Shown: positions 36,342-45,778, counted from the stretch's first letter. The stretch is 64,000 bases of DNA from Corynebacterium endometrii (GCF_004795735.1 NZ_CP039247.1:2294001-2358000), one strand, 5' to 3'. Made by a program: numbers and translations. Notes: generated by a model not told the origin, from the sequence alone.

Positions 36342-36836
36342 CTACTGGCAGTATCCTGTGCGTGCGGTGTCTTCAATCAGGGTAACCACTTCACCGATGG
36401 CAAGCTCGGTGCGCCCCTGCTCGATGAGCTGGCCCGCGATGGCCTGCACCGTCACCTGGTCCTCCTGATTGCAGGCCGCGCGGGCGGCGGTGATGAGCTG
36501 ATCCTCTACCCCGCCCACGTTGATACCGGCCTCACCCATGGCGTCCAGCAGCTCCTGTTCGCCCTCTTCCCGAGGCGGGGCGTCAGGAATCTCCTCGATC
36601 TCCTGCGCGCCCTGGTCCTGGGGCTGCGGTTCTGCTGCGGATTCGCTGGAATCGGCCTCTTCAGGCTCCGATTCGCCCGAGGTAGCGTCCAAGTCCTTGT
36701 TGCGCTCCAGCGGTGCGACGGAGGATGGGACGGCGGAATCCGCCGCGTTGTCTGCGGAGTTGTCCACGGTGGCCGAGCTGCACGCTGACAGCACGAGTGC
36801 GGCAGCGGCCACCGAAGCTAGCGTGAGGGCGCGCAT
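36342..36836 (-). CDS. DUF732-like lipoprotein
   Basis: A 164-residue secreted lipoprotein. The signal peptide ends LVLSAC, a lipobox. A low-complexity Glu/Ser/Pro-rich region spans about residues 30-90, followed by a small helical domain (ELLDAMGEAGINVGGVEDQL with paired cysteines at AACNQ and GYCQ) of DUF732 type. Its ATG overlaps the stop of the upstream mycolyltransferase gene in TAATG, so translation is coupled. Function unknown; probably works at the envelope with the mycolyltransferase. Confidence 0.78.
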   Translation of the reverse strand: MRALTLASVAAAALVLSACSSATVDNSADNAADSAVPSSVAPLERNKDLDATSGESEPEEADSSESAAEPQPQDQGAQEIEEIPDAPPREEGEQELLDAMGEAGINVGGVEDQLITAARAACNQEDQVTVQAIAGQLIEQGRTELAIGEVVTLIEDTARTGYCQ

Positions 36837-38773
36837 TAGTTCTTATCTTCCTGGATACGGCCGAATACCTCGCGGATGGTGCCATTCTGGAATTTCTGCT
36901 CGAGCCCGCCGGCCGGGATGGTGGCAAAATCGGCCGTAGGCCAGCCGTACTCACCCTGCTCGTAGCCCTTAGCGCCCCAGGCATTAAAGATATTGCCCTT
37001 CAGGATGTAGTGCGCACCGGAGGCTGCGGACCAGTAGATATTGCCGTTGTCGAACTCCTGGAAGAAGCCACCCTTAATCGCCCTTTCGCCGCCGACCGGG
37101 AAGCCCAGCTCGGATTCCGCCGCGCCTAGCTCCTTGTACTTAGCGCCAATCGCGCCGTGCACCACGGCATGTGAGCCGTCCGGGTTGCGGGTCAGGATGC
37201 CGCCCTGGAATTCCTGAACCAAGCCCTCACCGACGGTACGGGGCGCGGAGGTTGGGTACTTCAGATCGCCCTTCTCGTAACCGTTCTTACCCCAGGCGCC
37301 CATCATGTCCGCCGGAATTGGGTGCGCACCGGTCTGGGCGGTCCAATAGATGGAGCCGTGTTCGAAGTGCACGAAGCGGCCCTTGCCATCAGGGGCGGTG
37401 ATCTCGCCGGTCTTAGGGAAGCCCAGCCAGGAGTTAGCCCCGCCCATACCCGCGTATGCCGTGTTGATGCGGCCGAACAGTACGTGTGCGCCGGTATCCG
37501 GAGACCAGTAGGCGGTGTGATCCGCGGTGAAGTCCTGCGCGCGGCCGTCACCACCGGTGACGTACTCATCATTCAGGCACTCGAGGGTCTCGAAGTTCTT
37601 GACAGCCTGGGCAATTGCGCCCGCAGGGGCGCAATTCGCGCCGCGGTCCGCCTCTGGGATTTCCAGGGCGTTGGCGATGTGTGGCCACGCCTGGTCCATC
37701 TCATACTGCCAGTACTCCCAGGAGTGCACGCCGGATGGGCGGAAGCGGACAATCGGCTCGACGCCGGCGCGTTTTGCGTAATCCACAAACGTCTGGCTCG
37801 ACATGCGGGAGATAGCCTCCAGGCCGATGCCGGCAATGTTTGCCGGGCCCTTCGCCACGGAACCATCGATGCCGTAGTCATCCTTGCCGGAACCGGCGGA
37901 GACGTAAACGGTCATATCCTTTAAGTTCTCAATGCCCAGCTTTGGATCGTGATCAATCCAGTCCTGGGAGCCCTCAGGGCCCCACATGTTCGTGGTGGAG
38001 TATCCGCCCGCGTCCAACTGAGCGGCCATAATCGCCTGCGGCATGCCCTGGGTGGTGGTGTCCAGGTAGCCGGAGAAGGAGGCCACGAAATCAAACAGGT
38101 AAGGGTGACGCTCGGCGAGGTTCATCGCGGCGGTGCCGCCCATGGAGATACCCGTTAGCGCGCGGCGCTGGTTAGAGCGGAATTCATTGTCCAGGATTGG
38201 GACTAGTTCCTTGGTCAGGAAAGTCTCCCACATGTAGTGGGTGCCCTGATCCGGCTTCTGCCAGTCCGAGTAGAAGGAGGACTCGCCGCCGACCGGCATG
38301 ATCACGTTGACGTTGCGGGAGGCGAACTGGTTGAGGATATTGGTCTCAATCGTCCAGCCGGACTCATCGTCGCGCGCGCGCAAGCCGTCCAGCGCCCATA
38401 CCTCGGGGAAGGTTGCCTGCGGGTTTGAGTACCAATCGCGGGCCAGCTGGATCTGAACCTTCTGCTCCTTGTCTGGCATCGCCGCAGACTTGATATAAAC
38501 CATCACGTGGCGTGGGGACAGGTATTCCACGCGGTTGATGTCCACGCCCTCAGGCAGACCCTCTACGTCCGGGTAGGTGGTCTCAATCGGGGTGCGCTCT
38601 ACCGGCGCGCTTGGGGCGAAGGCATCGGAAAGGCTGGAGCCATTGCTGGAGCCGGAAGACTGGGCGCCCGCGTTTGGCAGGAGGGTAATTCCCAGTGCCA
38701 TAGCGGTGGGCACGGCAACGATAGCGAGCTTGGTGCGGCCCTTGATCGGGGAACGCGAGCTGGAAGTACGCAT
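36836..38773 (-). CDS. cmtA: Mycolyltransferase with C-terminal LGFP repeats
   Basis: A 645-residue secreted protein of the Antigen 85/PS1 class. The signal peptide ends NAGAQS. The esterase domain spans about residues 50-370, with LTGISMGGTAAMNL carrying nucleophile Ser210 and PSGVHSWEYW the His. About residues 390-640 hold LGFP repeats (SWLGFPKTGEI, ELGFPVGGERA and others), each about 54 residues, thought to bind the cell wall. It transfers mycolate between trehalose molecules or to arabinogalactan. The gene is the large 'PS1-like' type near C. glutamicum cop1. Start ATG with AAGGA 8 nt upstream. Confidence 0.93.
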   Translation of the reverse strand: MRTSSSRSPIKGRTKLAIVAVPTAMALGITLLPNAGAQSSGSSNGSSLSDAFAPSAPVERTPIETTYPDVEGLPEGVDINRVEYLSPRHVMVYIKSAAMPDKEQKVQIQLARDWYSNPQATFPEVWALDGLRARDDESGWTIETNILNQFASRNVNVIMPVGGESSFYSDWQKPDQGTHYMWETFLTKELVPILDNEFRSNQRRALTGISMGGTAAMNLAERHPYLFDFVASFSGYLDTTTQGMPQAIMAAQLDAGGYSTTNMWGPEGSQDWIDHDPKLGIENLKDMTVYVSAGSGKDDYGIDGSVAKGPANIAGIGLEAISRMSSQTFVDYAKRAGVEPIVRFRPSGVHSWEYWQYEMDQAWPHIANALEIPEADRGANCAPAGAIAQAVKNFETLECLNDEYVTGGDGRAQDFTADHTAYWSPDTGAHVLFGRINTAYAGMGGANSWLGFPKTGEITAPDGKGRFVHFEHGSIYWTAQTGAHPIPADMMGAWGKNGYEKGDLKYPTSAPRTVGEGLVQEFQGGILTRNPDGSHAVVHGAIGAKYKELGAAESELGFPVGGERAIKGGFFQEFDNGNIYWSAASGAHYILKGNIFNAWGAKGYEQGEYGWPTADFATIPAGGLEQKFQNGTIREVFGRIQEDKN

Positions 38774-39111
38774 AAATGTGTCCTTGGAATAGTTGAGGGT
38801 ACGCCAAACCCAGTCCAGGCAGGGGTGGACGCCAAAAGCAGATCCCCAGCCCGGCGCCTATGGCCCGAGGGTTCCCCTCCTCCGGGACATACGCGGCGCA
38901 ATGCTGTCTAATGTGCGCTCAAGTTTAAGTTCAACTTTAGAGTTTATGCGTCCCGACACGCTAGACCGGCCAACTCAGATTGTGACTCGCTACATCCCCG
39001 GCGGAGTCCCGGCGCCACCAGAGTTCAAGCCACGGGCGCAAATAGCGAAATCCCGGCCCTTCCGAAGAGGAACCGGGATGAGTTCTTAGGCCTCAGGGTT
39101 TATAACAGCGC
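38774..39111. promoter_or_regulatory. Intergenic region between the two mycolyltransferase genes
   Basis: No gene was recognised in 338 bp. It carries an exact palindrome AAGTT C AACTT (38937-38947) next to another AAGTT at 38931, within an AT-rich patch about 160 bp upstream of the LGFP mycolyltransferase, a possible operator. At the right end lies the terminator of the second mycolyltransferase. Confidence 0.4.
39050..39079 (-). terminator. Terminator of the short mycolyltransferase gene
   Basis: ATCCCGG and CCGGGAT form a 7-bp stem, read on the minus strand after the stop at 39112 and followed by TTTCGC. It separates the two mycolyltransferase transcripts. Confidence 0.65.
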
Positions 39112-40143
39112 TTACCACGCGTTCATGTAATTGAGAATCATTGGGCGGGTCCGGTTCAGCTGGTAGCCGAACTGGTCCCAGTTGTGGAGGCCGGTGGCCG
39201 GGTAGTTCGTGGTGAGGTTCACGCCCAACGCGCGAGCCTTGACCTCGAAGATGTGGGTGGTTGCATTGGAAAACAGCTCCAGCGCCGCGCCTGCCAGCTG
39301 ATCCTTCGGCAGGTACTTGGCGTCCGCCGGGCCCGGGATGCCGGAAGCTGCGGAGATGTAGACGCTGCGGCCGGCGAAGTTAGACGCCTGGGTCAGCGGG
39401 TCGTTTTCAAAGCGGCGCGGGTTGAAGATGGAACCGTACAGCTGGTTCAGGTTGTAGCCGCCGGCATCAAGCAGGGCTAGGCGCATCAAGGTCTGACCAC
39501 CTGGGATGGTGGTAGCCAAGTAGCCGGAGTAGGACAACGCCTGACGGAACTGTTCAGGGTGCTTACCGGCCAGGGTGATGGCGGCGGTACCACCCATGGA
39601 CAGGCCGGCGATAGCGTTGTTGTTCGGCGCCACGCCGAAGTTGCGCTGCAGGTAGCCTGGGAGCTCGGAGGTCAGGAAGGTCTCCCACTGGTAGTTGACC
39701 GGATTGTTCAGGTCGAAGGTTGCGGGGCCCTGCCAGTCGGCGTAGAAGGAGGCCGCGCCGCCCACCGGCATCACGACGGTGATGTTGTCATTAACGAAGG
39801 TTTTGGCCGCGTTGACGTCATTGACCCAGGCGTTGGTCTTTTCAGTAGCGCGGAGGCCGTCAAGCAGGTAAAGGCCGGCATTGCCGCCGTTCTTGGCCGG
39901 CTGAATCTGCACGGTAATATTGCGGCCCATCGCCGGGGACCACACGTCGCAGCGCTGCACCCAGTATTTTACTTTGTCCCAGGTGCAGGCACCGGTCGAA
40001 TCGGCGCGCAGGAAGTCGCGGTTTGCGGCCTGCGCCTGCGGTGCACCAGCCACCATTGCCATTGTCACGGCCATTACTACCGCCACTACAAACGCCACCG
40101 CGCGGTGGGTGACGGTGGCAAAGCCCTTAGTGATGCCAGTCAT
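39112..40143 (-). CDS. cmtB: Mycolyltransferase (Antigen 85-type), short form
   Basis: A 343-residue secreted mycolyltransferase. The signal peptide is long and ends AGAPQAQA. The esterase fold follows, with IAGLSMGGTAAITL carrying nucleophile Ser182, LLDGLRATEKTNAWV near the N-terminus and GLHNWDQFGYQ near the His at the end. It lacks LGFP repeats. It transfers mycolates from trehalose monomycolate to arabinogalactan or another trehalose. ATG at 40143 follows GAGGAG 4 nt upstream, preferred over a TTG at 40167. A dense repeat array lies upstream. cmtB is used by analogy and the exact paralogue is not certain. Confidence 0.9.
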   Translation of the reverse strand: MTGITKGFATVTHRAVAFVVAVVMAVTMAMVAGAPQAQAANRDFLRADSTGACTWDKVKYWVQRCDVWSPAMGRNITVQIQPAKNGGNAGLYLLDGLRATEKTNAWVNDVNAAKTFVNDNITVVMPVGGAASFYADWQGPATFDLNNPVNYQWETFLTSELPGYLQRNFGVAPNNNAIAGLSMGGTAAITLAGKHPEQFRQALSYSGYLATTIPGGQTLMRLALLDAGGYNLNQLYGSIFNPRRFENDPLTQASNFAGRSVYISAASGIPGPADAKYLPKDQLAGAALELFSNATTHIFEVKARALGVNLTTNYPATGLHNWDQFGYQLNRTRPMILNYMNAW

Positions 40144-40272
40144 GAAACTCCTCAATATCCAATTCAAATGCGCCGGTTACACCTTCTGGGGTAGGTGGAC
40201 CGGCACGCGCCCCGGCGCCGCTTGCACGCCGGAACTGTAAGTCGCAATAGGTCTATCGCTCCCCAACCCGTA

Positions 40273-40364
40273 AGCGTTAACGCTCGACGCGAAAGCGTTA
40301 CGGATCAATAACAAAACGCTGATTAGCGTAGCACACTTTCGCCCAGCGTATAACGCATAACGCT
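40273..40364. repeat. Cluster of AGCGTTA-type elements upstream of the short mycolyltransferase
   Basis: At least seven copies of AGCGT(T)A in both orientations occur in 92 bp: the palindrome AGCGTTAACGCT at 40273, then AGCGTTA at 40294, AACGCT at 40315, AGCGTA at 40325 and 40345, TAACGC at 40351 and TAACGCT at 40358. The first three are 21 bp apart, two helical turns. This is a likely multi-site operator 130-220 bp upstream of the mycolyltransferase ATG; the regulator is unknown. Confidence 0.6.
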
Positions 40365-40379
40365 TGAGAGGCCGGAGCC

Positions 40380-42212
40380 TTATTTGAGGTAAAATTCCGG
40401 GTCGCCGGAAAGTTGCAACGTGCGGCCATCCGTCAGCGCCCACTTCATGTTTCCAAAGAAACGCTCCACGGTGAGCGGATCGCGGTAGGTGGCAAACAGC
40501 TCTTGGAACTCGGGGGCCTCGAGCGCCTGACGGGCCCGGGCTACGGCTTGCCTGTCGAGCCATTCCGGCAAGGCCTCGATCGCCACGGCGGAATCGGCGG
40601 CCCGCCACACGAGGTCCAAGGACTTATCATGGCCGATTCGCCCGTCCTCGATGCGGGGCTGGCGCGCGGCCAGAGGGGTCGCCAGACCAATAGTGTCCAA
40701 CACGCGCACGTCTAGGGGCGCGTTCATCGAGGACATGCCCAAGTTAATCAGGTACAGGGTCGGCGGATCGGTGCGCTCAGGGTCGCGGGCGGTGGACAGC
40801 CAGTTGACGCTCCACTTGTCATTCGGGTCCTCCCGGTACGTAAACGCCATCGCATCCCCGGCCGCAAGGCCCTCGAGGCCGTTGTCAAAACCGCGTAGCA
40901 GGCGCATTTTCTGGAAGTCCACTTCATTCTTCGGTGGGTTATCTGGTTCGCGGCCCGTGACGTACGTCCAGTACTCGCGCTCATCCACCACGGTAAAATC
41001 CGGCTCCTCAAATTCGGCCCAGTCCACCTGGTGCCCGCGCCACGCCACAATGAGCGCCCACAGCGCGATGATGCCAGTGCCAACGGCAACGGCCATGGAC
41101 TTAAGCGGCAAGACGAAAACCGGAAGCAGCACCGCGAATAAGGGCAGCAGCAGCATGCGCCCGTGCATGAAATCCCCACCCACGCGCAAGACATACACAA
41201 AGTGCAGCAGCGCGCAGCCCACCATAATGGCGGCGGCGGTGAATTGGGAACGCACGGCACGCTCGGCCGGGTTCACCACCCGCGCGAGGGTCAGCCCCAA
41301 GGCCAGCCCCGCGAGGATGAGCAGCGGCAGCCACAGCCAATACGGGCCAACAAAATCACCCAGGTAGGCAAAGCCACTTCCCCAGGCGGAGCCGGAGGCG
41401 GACTTGGCCACCGCGGTATGCGGCGTTAACAGGCCGTAGTAGCCCATACGGAAGATCTGGTAGCCCGCGGGCAGCGGCAGCGCCACCGCTAGAATCGCCA
41501 GCCACGAGCGCCAGTTACGGTGGGCGATGAACAGGACGATTCCCGTAATCCCCCCGTAGAGCGCAAGCTCCGGGCGCACCAGCCAGGACAGGCCCGCCCA
41601 GAAGGCGAGGAGCAGGGCCCCCGCATCGAGCGCGGCGCGCCGCTCATCGCCCCGGGCGAAGACCTCAGCCCTTTGCGCCCAGCGGGTAAGCAACCACCAC
41701 AGCACGGCCAGGTAGAAGATGGAAAGCCCCCACTCCAGGCCGGAGGTGAAAAAGTCGCGCGCCGGCGGAAGGGCCAGGTATACCAGGGCACCGGCCGGCA
41801 ACAGCCATGGGCGCACGGGGGCAACGGCGGGCATGGAGTGGCGGCCGCCGCGGAATTGTTCCGGGCGCCCGAAGGTGGTGGCGGTGGCCCATGCGCCAAT
41901 CGCCATGGCGGCGGTGGACAGGATGATGGCCAGCCACGTAGCGACCGCGGCGAGGGAGCCCCCGCCGCTTAGCCAGTGGCCCACGACGATCAGGTATTGC
42001 CACAGGGTTGAGGTATTAGCCTCCACGCGCTCGCCCGCGTTGAATACCGGGCCGTTGCCCTCGAGCAGGTTGCGGACGGTGCGCAGGACGATGAGCCCGT
42101 CATCGCTCATCCAGCGGCGGTCGATGGCCGCCCACAACGCCAAAACGCCAATACCCCCGGCAACCGCCAGGCTAGGAAGACGGTTACGAGTGGAGGTATT
42201 GGCGTTATGCAT
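40380..42212 (-). CDS. aftB: Terminal beta-(1->2)-arabinofuranosyltransferase AftB
   Basis: A 610-residue GT-C enzyme with about 10 membrane helices and a C-terminal outer domain. It begins near RWMSDDGLIVLRTVRNLLEG with the catalytic DD of the first outer loop, followed by NAGERVEANTSTLWQYLIV, a highly conserved AftB block. It adds the terminal beta-1,2-arabinose of arabinogalactan from decaprenyl-phosphoryl-arabinose, at the site later mycolated. ATG 42212 is preferred because TAAAAT ends 8 nt before it; an in-frame TTG at 42233 lacks support. Gene order matches Rv3805c. Confidence 0.94.
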   Translation of the reverse strand: MHNANTSTRNRLPSLAVAGGIGVLALWAAIDRRWMSDDGLIVLRTVRNLLEGNGPVFNAGERVEANTSTLWQYLIVVGHWLSGGGSLAAVATWLAIILSTAAMAIGAWATATTFGRPEQFRGGRHSMPAVAPVRPWLLPAGALVYLALPPARDFFTSGLEWGLSIFYLAVLWWLLTRWAQRAEVFARGDERRAALDAGALLLAFWAGLSWLVRPELALYGGITGIVLFIAHRNWRSWLAILAVALPLPAGYQIFRMGYYGLLTPHTAVAKSASGSAWGSGFAYLGDFVGPYWLWLPLLILAGLALGLTLARVVNPAERAVRSQFTAAAIMVGCALLHFVYVLRVGGDFMHGRMLLLPLFAVLLPVFVLPLKSMAVAVGTGIIALWALIVAWRGHQVDWAEFEEPDFTVVDEREYWTYVTGREPDNPPKNEVDFQKMRLLRGFDNGLEGLAAGDAMAFTYREDPNDKWSVNWLSTARDPERTDPPTLYLINLGMSSMNAPLDVRVLDTIGLATPLAARQPRIEDGRIGHDKSLDLVWRAADSAVAIEALPEWLDRQAVARARQALEAPEFQELFATYRDPLTVERFFGNMKWALTDGRTLQLSGDPEFYLK

Positions 42213-42220
42213 GAATGGGA

Positions 42221-42226
42221 ATTTTA
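42221..42226 (-). promoter_or_regulatory. -10 element of aftB (leaderless)
   Basis: TAAAAT on the minus strand ends 8 nt before ATG 42212. It fits TANNNT well and gives aftB its own promoter despite the short gap to ubiA. Confidence 0.5.
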
Positions 42227-42265
42227 GCAGCAAAGAAGGGCGCCGCTTAAATGACCAGGCGTGAT

Positions 42266-43291
42266 TTAAGTGACGGTTGGGATGATGTAGACCGCCACCA
42301 CGATGCAGGCGATCCAGGCAAGCGCCAGGATCTGCAGGACCCGGTCCTCAAGGGCAATCTCATCCGGGGCGCCGCCGTGGCCGCGGTCCACGTCGGCCGC
42401 GTAGCGCAAGATAGCGATGGTAAACGGAACGATGGATACCTGGTAACCAATCCCGGCGATACCCTCGACGGAGTTGGACAGCTCAAACGCCCACAGCGAG
42501 TAGGACATGACCACCGCGGTTGCGGCCAGGGTCCACACGAACCGCAGGTAGGTAGGCGTGTAGCCCTCCAGGGCTTTGCGGATTTTGGCGCCGGTGCGCT
42601 CGGCCAGCAGGATTTCCGAGTATCGCTTACCGGACGCCATGAACAGGGATCCGAACGCCGCCACGAGCAGGAACCATTGGGACAGGGTAATACCCGCCGC
42701 CACGCCACCGGCCATGGTGCGCAGCATGAAGCCGGAAGAGACCAGCGCAATATCAATCACCGGCATGTGCTTCCAGCCGAAGCAGTATCCCAGCTGCAGC
42801 ACGATGTACACGGCCATGACCACGGCCAGCGCCACGCCGGACGTAGCCAGCAAGGACAGGCCGATGGACAGCGCGATGAGCACGAACGCCATCGCGTACG
42901 CCATCCCCACCGGCAGCACGCCGGCCGCGATGGGGCGGAAGCGCTTAGTTGGGTGCTCGCGGTCCGCTTCCACGTCGCGCGCGTCATTGATCAGGTAGAT
43001 GGAAGACGCGGCGAAGCAGAAGACCACGAAGGCCAGCGCCACGTCGAGGAGGACGCGGGTGTGGAAGAGCGCCTCGGCGCCGGCGGCCGCCGGGGCGGCC
43101 AGCACCAACACGTTTTTGACCCATTGCTTGGGGCGCAGGGCCTTGACCATGCCGTCCGCCAGGTTCTTCGGCGGCTTGCGCTTGCGCCCGGTGTCCACGC
43201 CGGAGGTGTGGGGCTCGGAGTGGAAGATACTTTGTTCGCCGTCTCCGTGGCCCACCTGGGCGGGCGCCTCGTTGGAGATGGAATCACTCAT
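42266..43291 (-). CDS. ubiA: Decaprenyl-phosphate phosphoribosyltransferase (UbiA family)
   Basis: A 341-residue membrane prenyltransferase-like protein with about 8-9 helices. YLINDARDVEADREHPTKRF contains the UbiA aspartate motif NDxxD (Asn102-Asp103) followed by the family-specific basic tail. Placed between PAP2 and aftB it is the counterpart of Rv3806c, which transfers phosphoribose from PRPP to decaprenyl phosphate, the first step to the arabinose donor. Its ATG overlaps the stop of the PAP2 gene. Confidence 0.94.
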   Translation of the reverse strand: MSDSISNEAPAQVGHGDGEQSIFHSEPHTSGVDTGRKRKPPKNLADGMVKALRPKQWVKNVLVLAAPAAAGAEALFHTRVLLDVALAFVVFCFAASSIYLINDARDVEADREHPTKRFRPIAAGVLPVGMAYAMAFVLIALSIGLSLLATSGVALAVVMAVYIVLQLGYCFGWKHMPVIDIALVSSGFMLRTMAGGVAAGITLSQWFLLVAAFGSLFMASGKRYSEILLAERTGAKIRKALEGYTPTYLRFVWTLAATAVVMSYSLWAFELSNSVEGIAGIGYQVSIVPFTIAILRYAADVDRGHGGAPDEIALEDRVLQILALAWIACIVVAVYIIPTVT

Positions 43292-43839
43292 GCAGTCTTC
43301 CTTTCATAGCGGGTGACCACTTCAGCCGTGGCCGCACCCAAGGCGGCGCCGAGGGCGGTATCGGACGGGTAGTGCACTCCCAGTACCATTCGTGAGGCCA
43401 TCATGACGGGCACGCCCAGCAGCGGGGCCGGGGAACCGGTCATGCGCGCCAGGGCCACCAGGAAGGCGGTCGTGGAGGTGGAGTGCGAGGATGGGAAGGA
43501 TAGTTTAGACGGAGTGCCCACTCCAACGCGAACGTAATCATAGGCGGGGCGCTTGCGGCGCACCACGCGCTTTATCACTACCGACGCCGCGTGGCTCACC
43601 AGGGCGCTAGCCCCCACCGCTACCCACTGGCGGCGGCGCGGGGCATCGTTGTTCCCGTGGGCAACGGCGGCCCCGACTGCGGCGGCGCCCATCCAACCAA
43701 GCGCATGCTCACCCACGTGGGACAGGCCGCGCGCGGCCGGCAGCACCCCGGGCTTGTCATAGGCGGCCAGCTGGATCTTTTCCAAGATGCGAGATTCATA
43801 CGGGGCGATCGCGTCGAGCGGCGCGGATAGCTTACTCAA
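43288..43839 (-). CDS. PAP2-superfamily phosphatase, Rv3807c counterpart
   Basis: A 183-residue protein with the PAP2 tripartite motif: KRVVRRKRP (C1), FPSSHSTSTTAFLVAL (C2, Ser-His) and SRMVLGVHYPSDTALGA (C3, His). Its neighbour UbiA makes decaprenyl-5-phosphoribose 5'-phosphate, so it likely removes that phosphate; assignment by position and not proven. Start is TTG at 43839, overlapping the glfT2 stop, and its stop overlaps the ubiA ATG, so translation is coupled. Confidence 0.86.
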   Translation of the reverse strand: MSKLSAPLDAIAPYESRILEKIQLAAYDKPGVLPAARGLSHVGEHALGWMGAAAVGAAVAHGNNDAPRRRQWVAVGASALVSHAASVVIKRVVRRKRPAYDYVRVGVGTPSKLSFPSSHSTSTTAFLVALARMTGSPAPLLGVPVMMASRMVLGVHYPSDTALGAALGAATAEVVTRYERKTA

Positions 43840-45778
43840 AGATCTTCCTCCAGGACTCGCGGCTGGTCAGCTCGGGCAGCGCGGCCCGGTATTCGTCTTG
43901 CAGCTGCGGGAAGCGGGCCTCGATTTCGCCCAGCAGCTCGCGGGTTTGCTTAACCAGGTCCTTGGCCAGCTCGCGGTCGCGCTTGCGGAAGGCCACGCCC
44001 GTGCCGCCCGCGGTGGAAACGGTCGCGGAATCCAGGCGGGACAGGGTAAACCACCGGGCCTCCTCGGGCGTCAGGTTCAGCTGAGGCGCCTCATGGTGGG
44101 CCTTATCCTCCTGCGTCATCAGGTGACGCACGGACTTGAGCAGCCACGGAATTTTCTTGACCTTGCCCAGGCGGCCGCCGATGTTCTTGGTGGGCACGCC
44201 CGGCGCGCCGGTCGGCGCCGGCAGCTGGTCGGCGGATTCGATGATGACGGCATCGTCGAAGCCGGAACGGATCTTCGCGATGCGGGGCAGGGAGGATTCC
44301 AGGATGTCGAAGAGCTGGTCGGGGCCGGCCAGGAAATCCTTCATCGCCTCGATTTGGATGGCCATGGTGGAGTATTCCATGCACATCGTGTGCTTGAGGG
44401 TGGATTTGAAGATGGACCTGGTAATGCCCTTGGCGTCACCGCCGTGGTAGAGGGCGGCCACGATGAGGCGGTTGCGCAGGTGGAAATACGCCTGCCAGTC
44501 AATAGCATCATCCTTATCCGCCCAGGCCATGTGCCAGATGGCGGCGCCGGGCCAGGTGACGGTTGGGAAACCGTTCGCGGCGCCGCGCAGGGAATATTCC
44601 GTGTCATCCCACTTGATAAACAGCGGCAGCGGCTGGCCGATGGTCTCAGCCACCACGCGCGGGAACAGGCACATCCACCAGCCGTTGTACTCTACGTCGA
44701 CGCGGCGGTGCAGCGCGCGGGAGTCATAACTGTTCGGGTTCTTGTGGCTCTGCGCGTCGCCGATGGCGCGCAGCGGGTACTTGGCAAAGTCATGGTCGTA
44801 GACGGCGTGGGGCGCCTCGCCCCACATGAAGTCTGCGCGGTTGACGCGCTCGCCGGTGGTGCGCAGCTGACTGCGTTCCTGCAGGTTGAGCATCTGCCCG
44901 CCGACGATGATTGGCTTGGCGGCGTAACGCGCCACCTGGACCGCGCGCAGGATGGAATCCGGCTCGATCGCGATGTCATCATCCATGTACAGGATGTATG
45001 GCGATTCGGTGGACTCCAGCGCCTCGAACATGATGCGGGAGTAGCCGCCGGAGCCTCCCAGGTTGCCCTGACGGAACTCGCGGAAGCGCTCACCGAAGTG
45101 CTCCACGGCCTCATCATAGCCCGGCTCATCCGCGGGGTGCTGGGTGCCTTGATCGGGCATCAGGACGTAGTCAATGATGCCGTCTACCACGGGATCTTCC
45201 TTCAGCGCATGCAGCGCCGCCACGGCGTCCTGCGGGCGGTTGAAGGTGGGAATACCCACGGCGACCTTTTTGTCCTGGACGGGGTACTGGGTGCCGTCGG
45301 GCAGAGTTTGAGGCTGGGGCGCTGCGGGAGAGCACCACGCCGCGTTGGCCAGCTGGCAGTCCGTCTCAGCGGTGATGTCAAACCACAGCCAGCCGCCGTC
45401 CTCGAAGTTTTTCAGCGGCAGCTCAAATTCATGCTGACCGGTCTCAATCTGTTCGTGGGAGATGGAGATGCGCTGGCCATTTTCCTTAGAACGGTAGAAG
45501 GAAATGGTGGCCGTTCCCTCGAACTCCAGGCTCAAAATCACGGAATCCAGCTGGGACCAGCGGCGCCAGTAGCTGGCCGGGAACGCATTGAAGTACGTCT
45601 CGAAGGAGACCTCTGCCAGGGCAGGAATGAACACGGAGGTGCGGTCCGTCCACTTCAGGCGGTGATTATTGTGCTCGGACTCGATCAGGTACAGCATGCG
45701 CACGTCATGCGGCTCCCCGCGCTTAGGCAGGATGATGCGGGCCAGAGCCTCAAAGGCTTTAGTGTCTGTAGTTGCCAC
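43832..45778 (-). CDS. glfT2: Bifunctional galactofuranosyltransferase GlfT2
   Basis: A 648-residue GT2-type polymerising galactofuranosyltransferase. A beta-sandwich N-terminal domain precedes the GT-A domain, whose DDD motif is at ILYMDDDIAIEP (Asp266-268). GVPTKN-type and WDDTEYSLRG (acidic catalytic region) follow. It adds alternating beta-1,5 and beta-1,6 Galf units from UDP-Galf at the membrane face. Start GTG at 45778. Gene order matches Rv3808c. The gene heads the glfT2-PAP2-ubiA-aftB unit by overlapping stops and starts. Confidence 0.96.
   Translation of the reverse strand: MATTDTKAFEALARIILPKRGEPHDVRMLYLIESEHNNHRLKWTDRTSVFIPALAEVSFETYFNAFPASYWRRWSQLDSVILSLEFEGTATISFYRSKENGQRISISHEQIETGQHEFELPLKNFEDGGWLWFDITAETDCQLANAAWCSPAAPQPQTLPDGTQYPVQDKKVAVGIPTFNRPQDAVAALHALKEDPVVDGIIDYVLMPDQGTQHPADEPGYDEAVEHFGERFREFRQGNLGGSGGYSRIMFEALESTESPYILYMDDDIAIEPDSILRAVQVARYAAKPIIVGGQMLNLQERSQLRTTGERVNRADFMWGEAPHAVYDHDFAKYPLRAIGDAQSHKNPNSYDSRALHRRVDVEYNGWWMCLFPRVVAETIGQPLPLFIKWDDTEYSLRGAANGFPTVTWPGAAIWHMAWADKDDAIDWQAYFHLRNRLIVAALYHGGDAKGITRSIFKSTLKHTMCMEYSTMAIQIEAMKDFLAGPDQLFDILESSLPRIAKIRSGFDDAVIIESADQLPAPTGAPGVPTKNIGGRLGKVKKIPWLLKSVRHLMTQEDKAHHEAPQLNLTPEEARWFTLSRLDSATVSTAGGTGVAFRKRDRELAKDLVKQTRELLGEIEARFPQLQDEYRAALPELTSRESWRKIFE

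Noticed and set aside
42251..43309. 352-codon frame antisense to ubiA
   Set aside because: His/Gly/Gln-rich composition, while the minus strand shows UbiA motifs.
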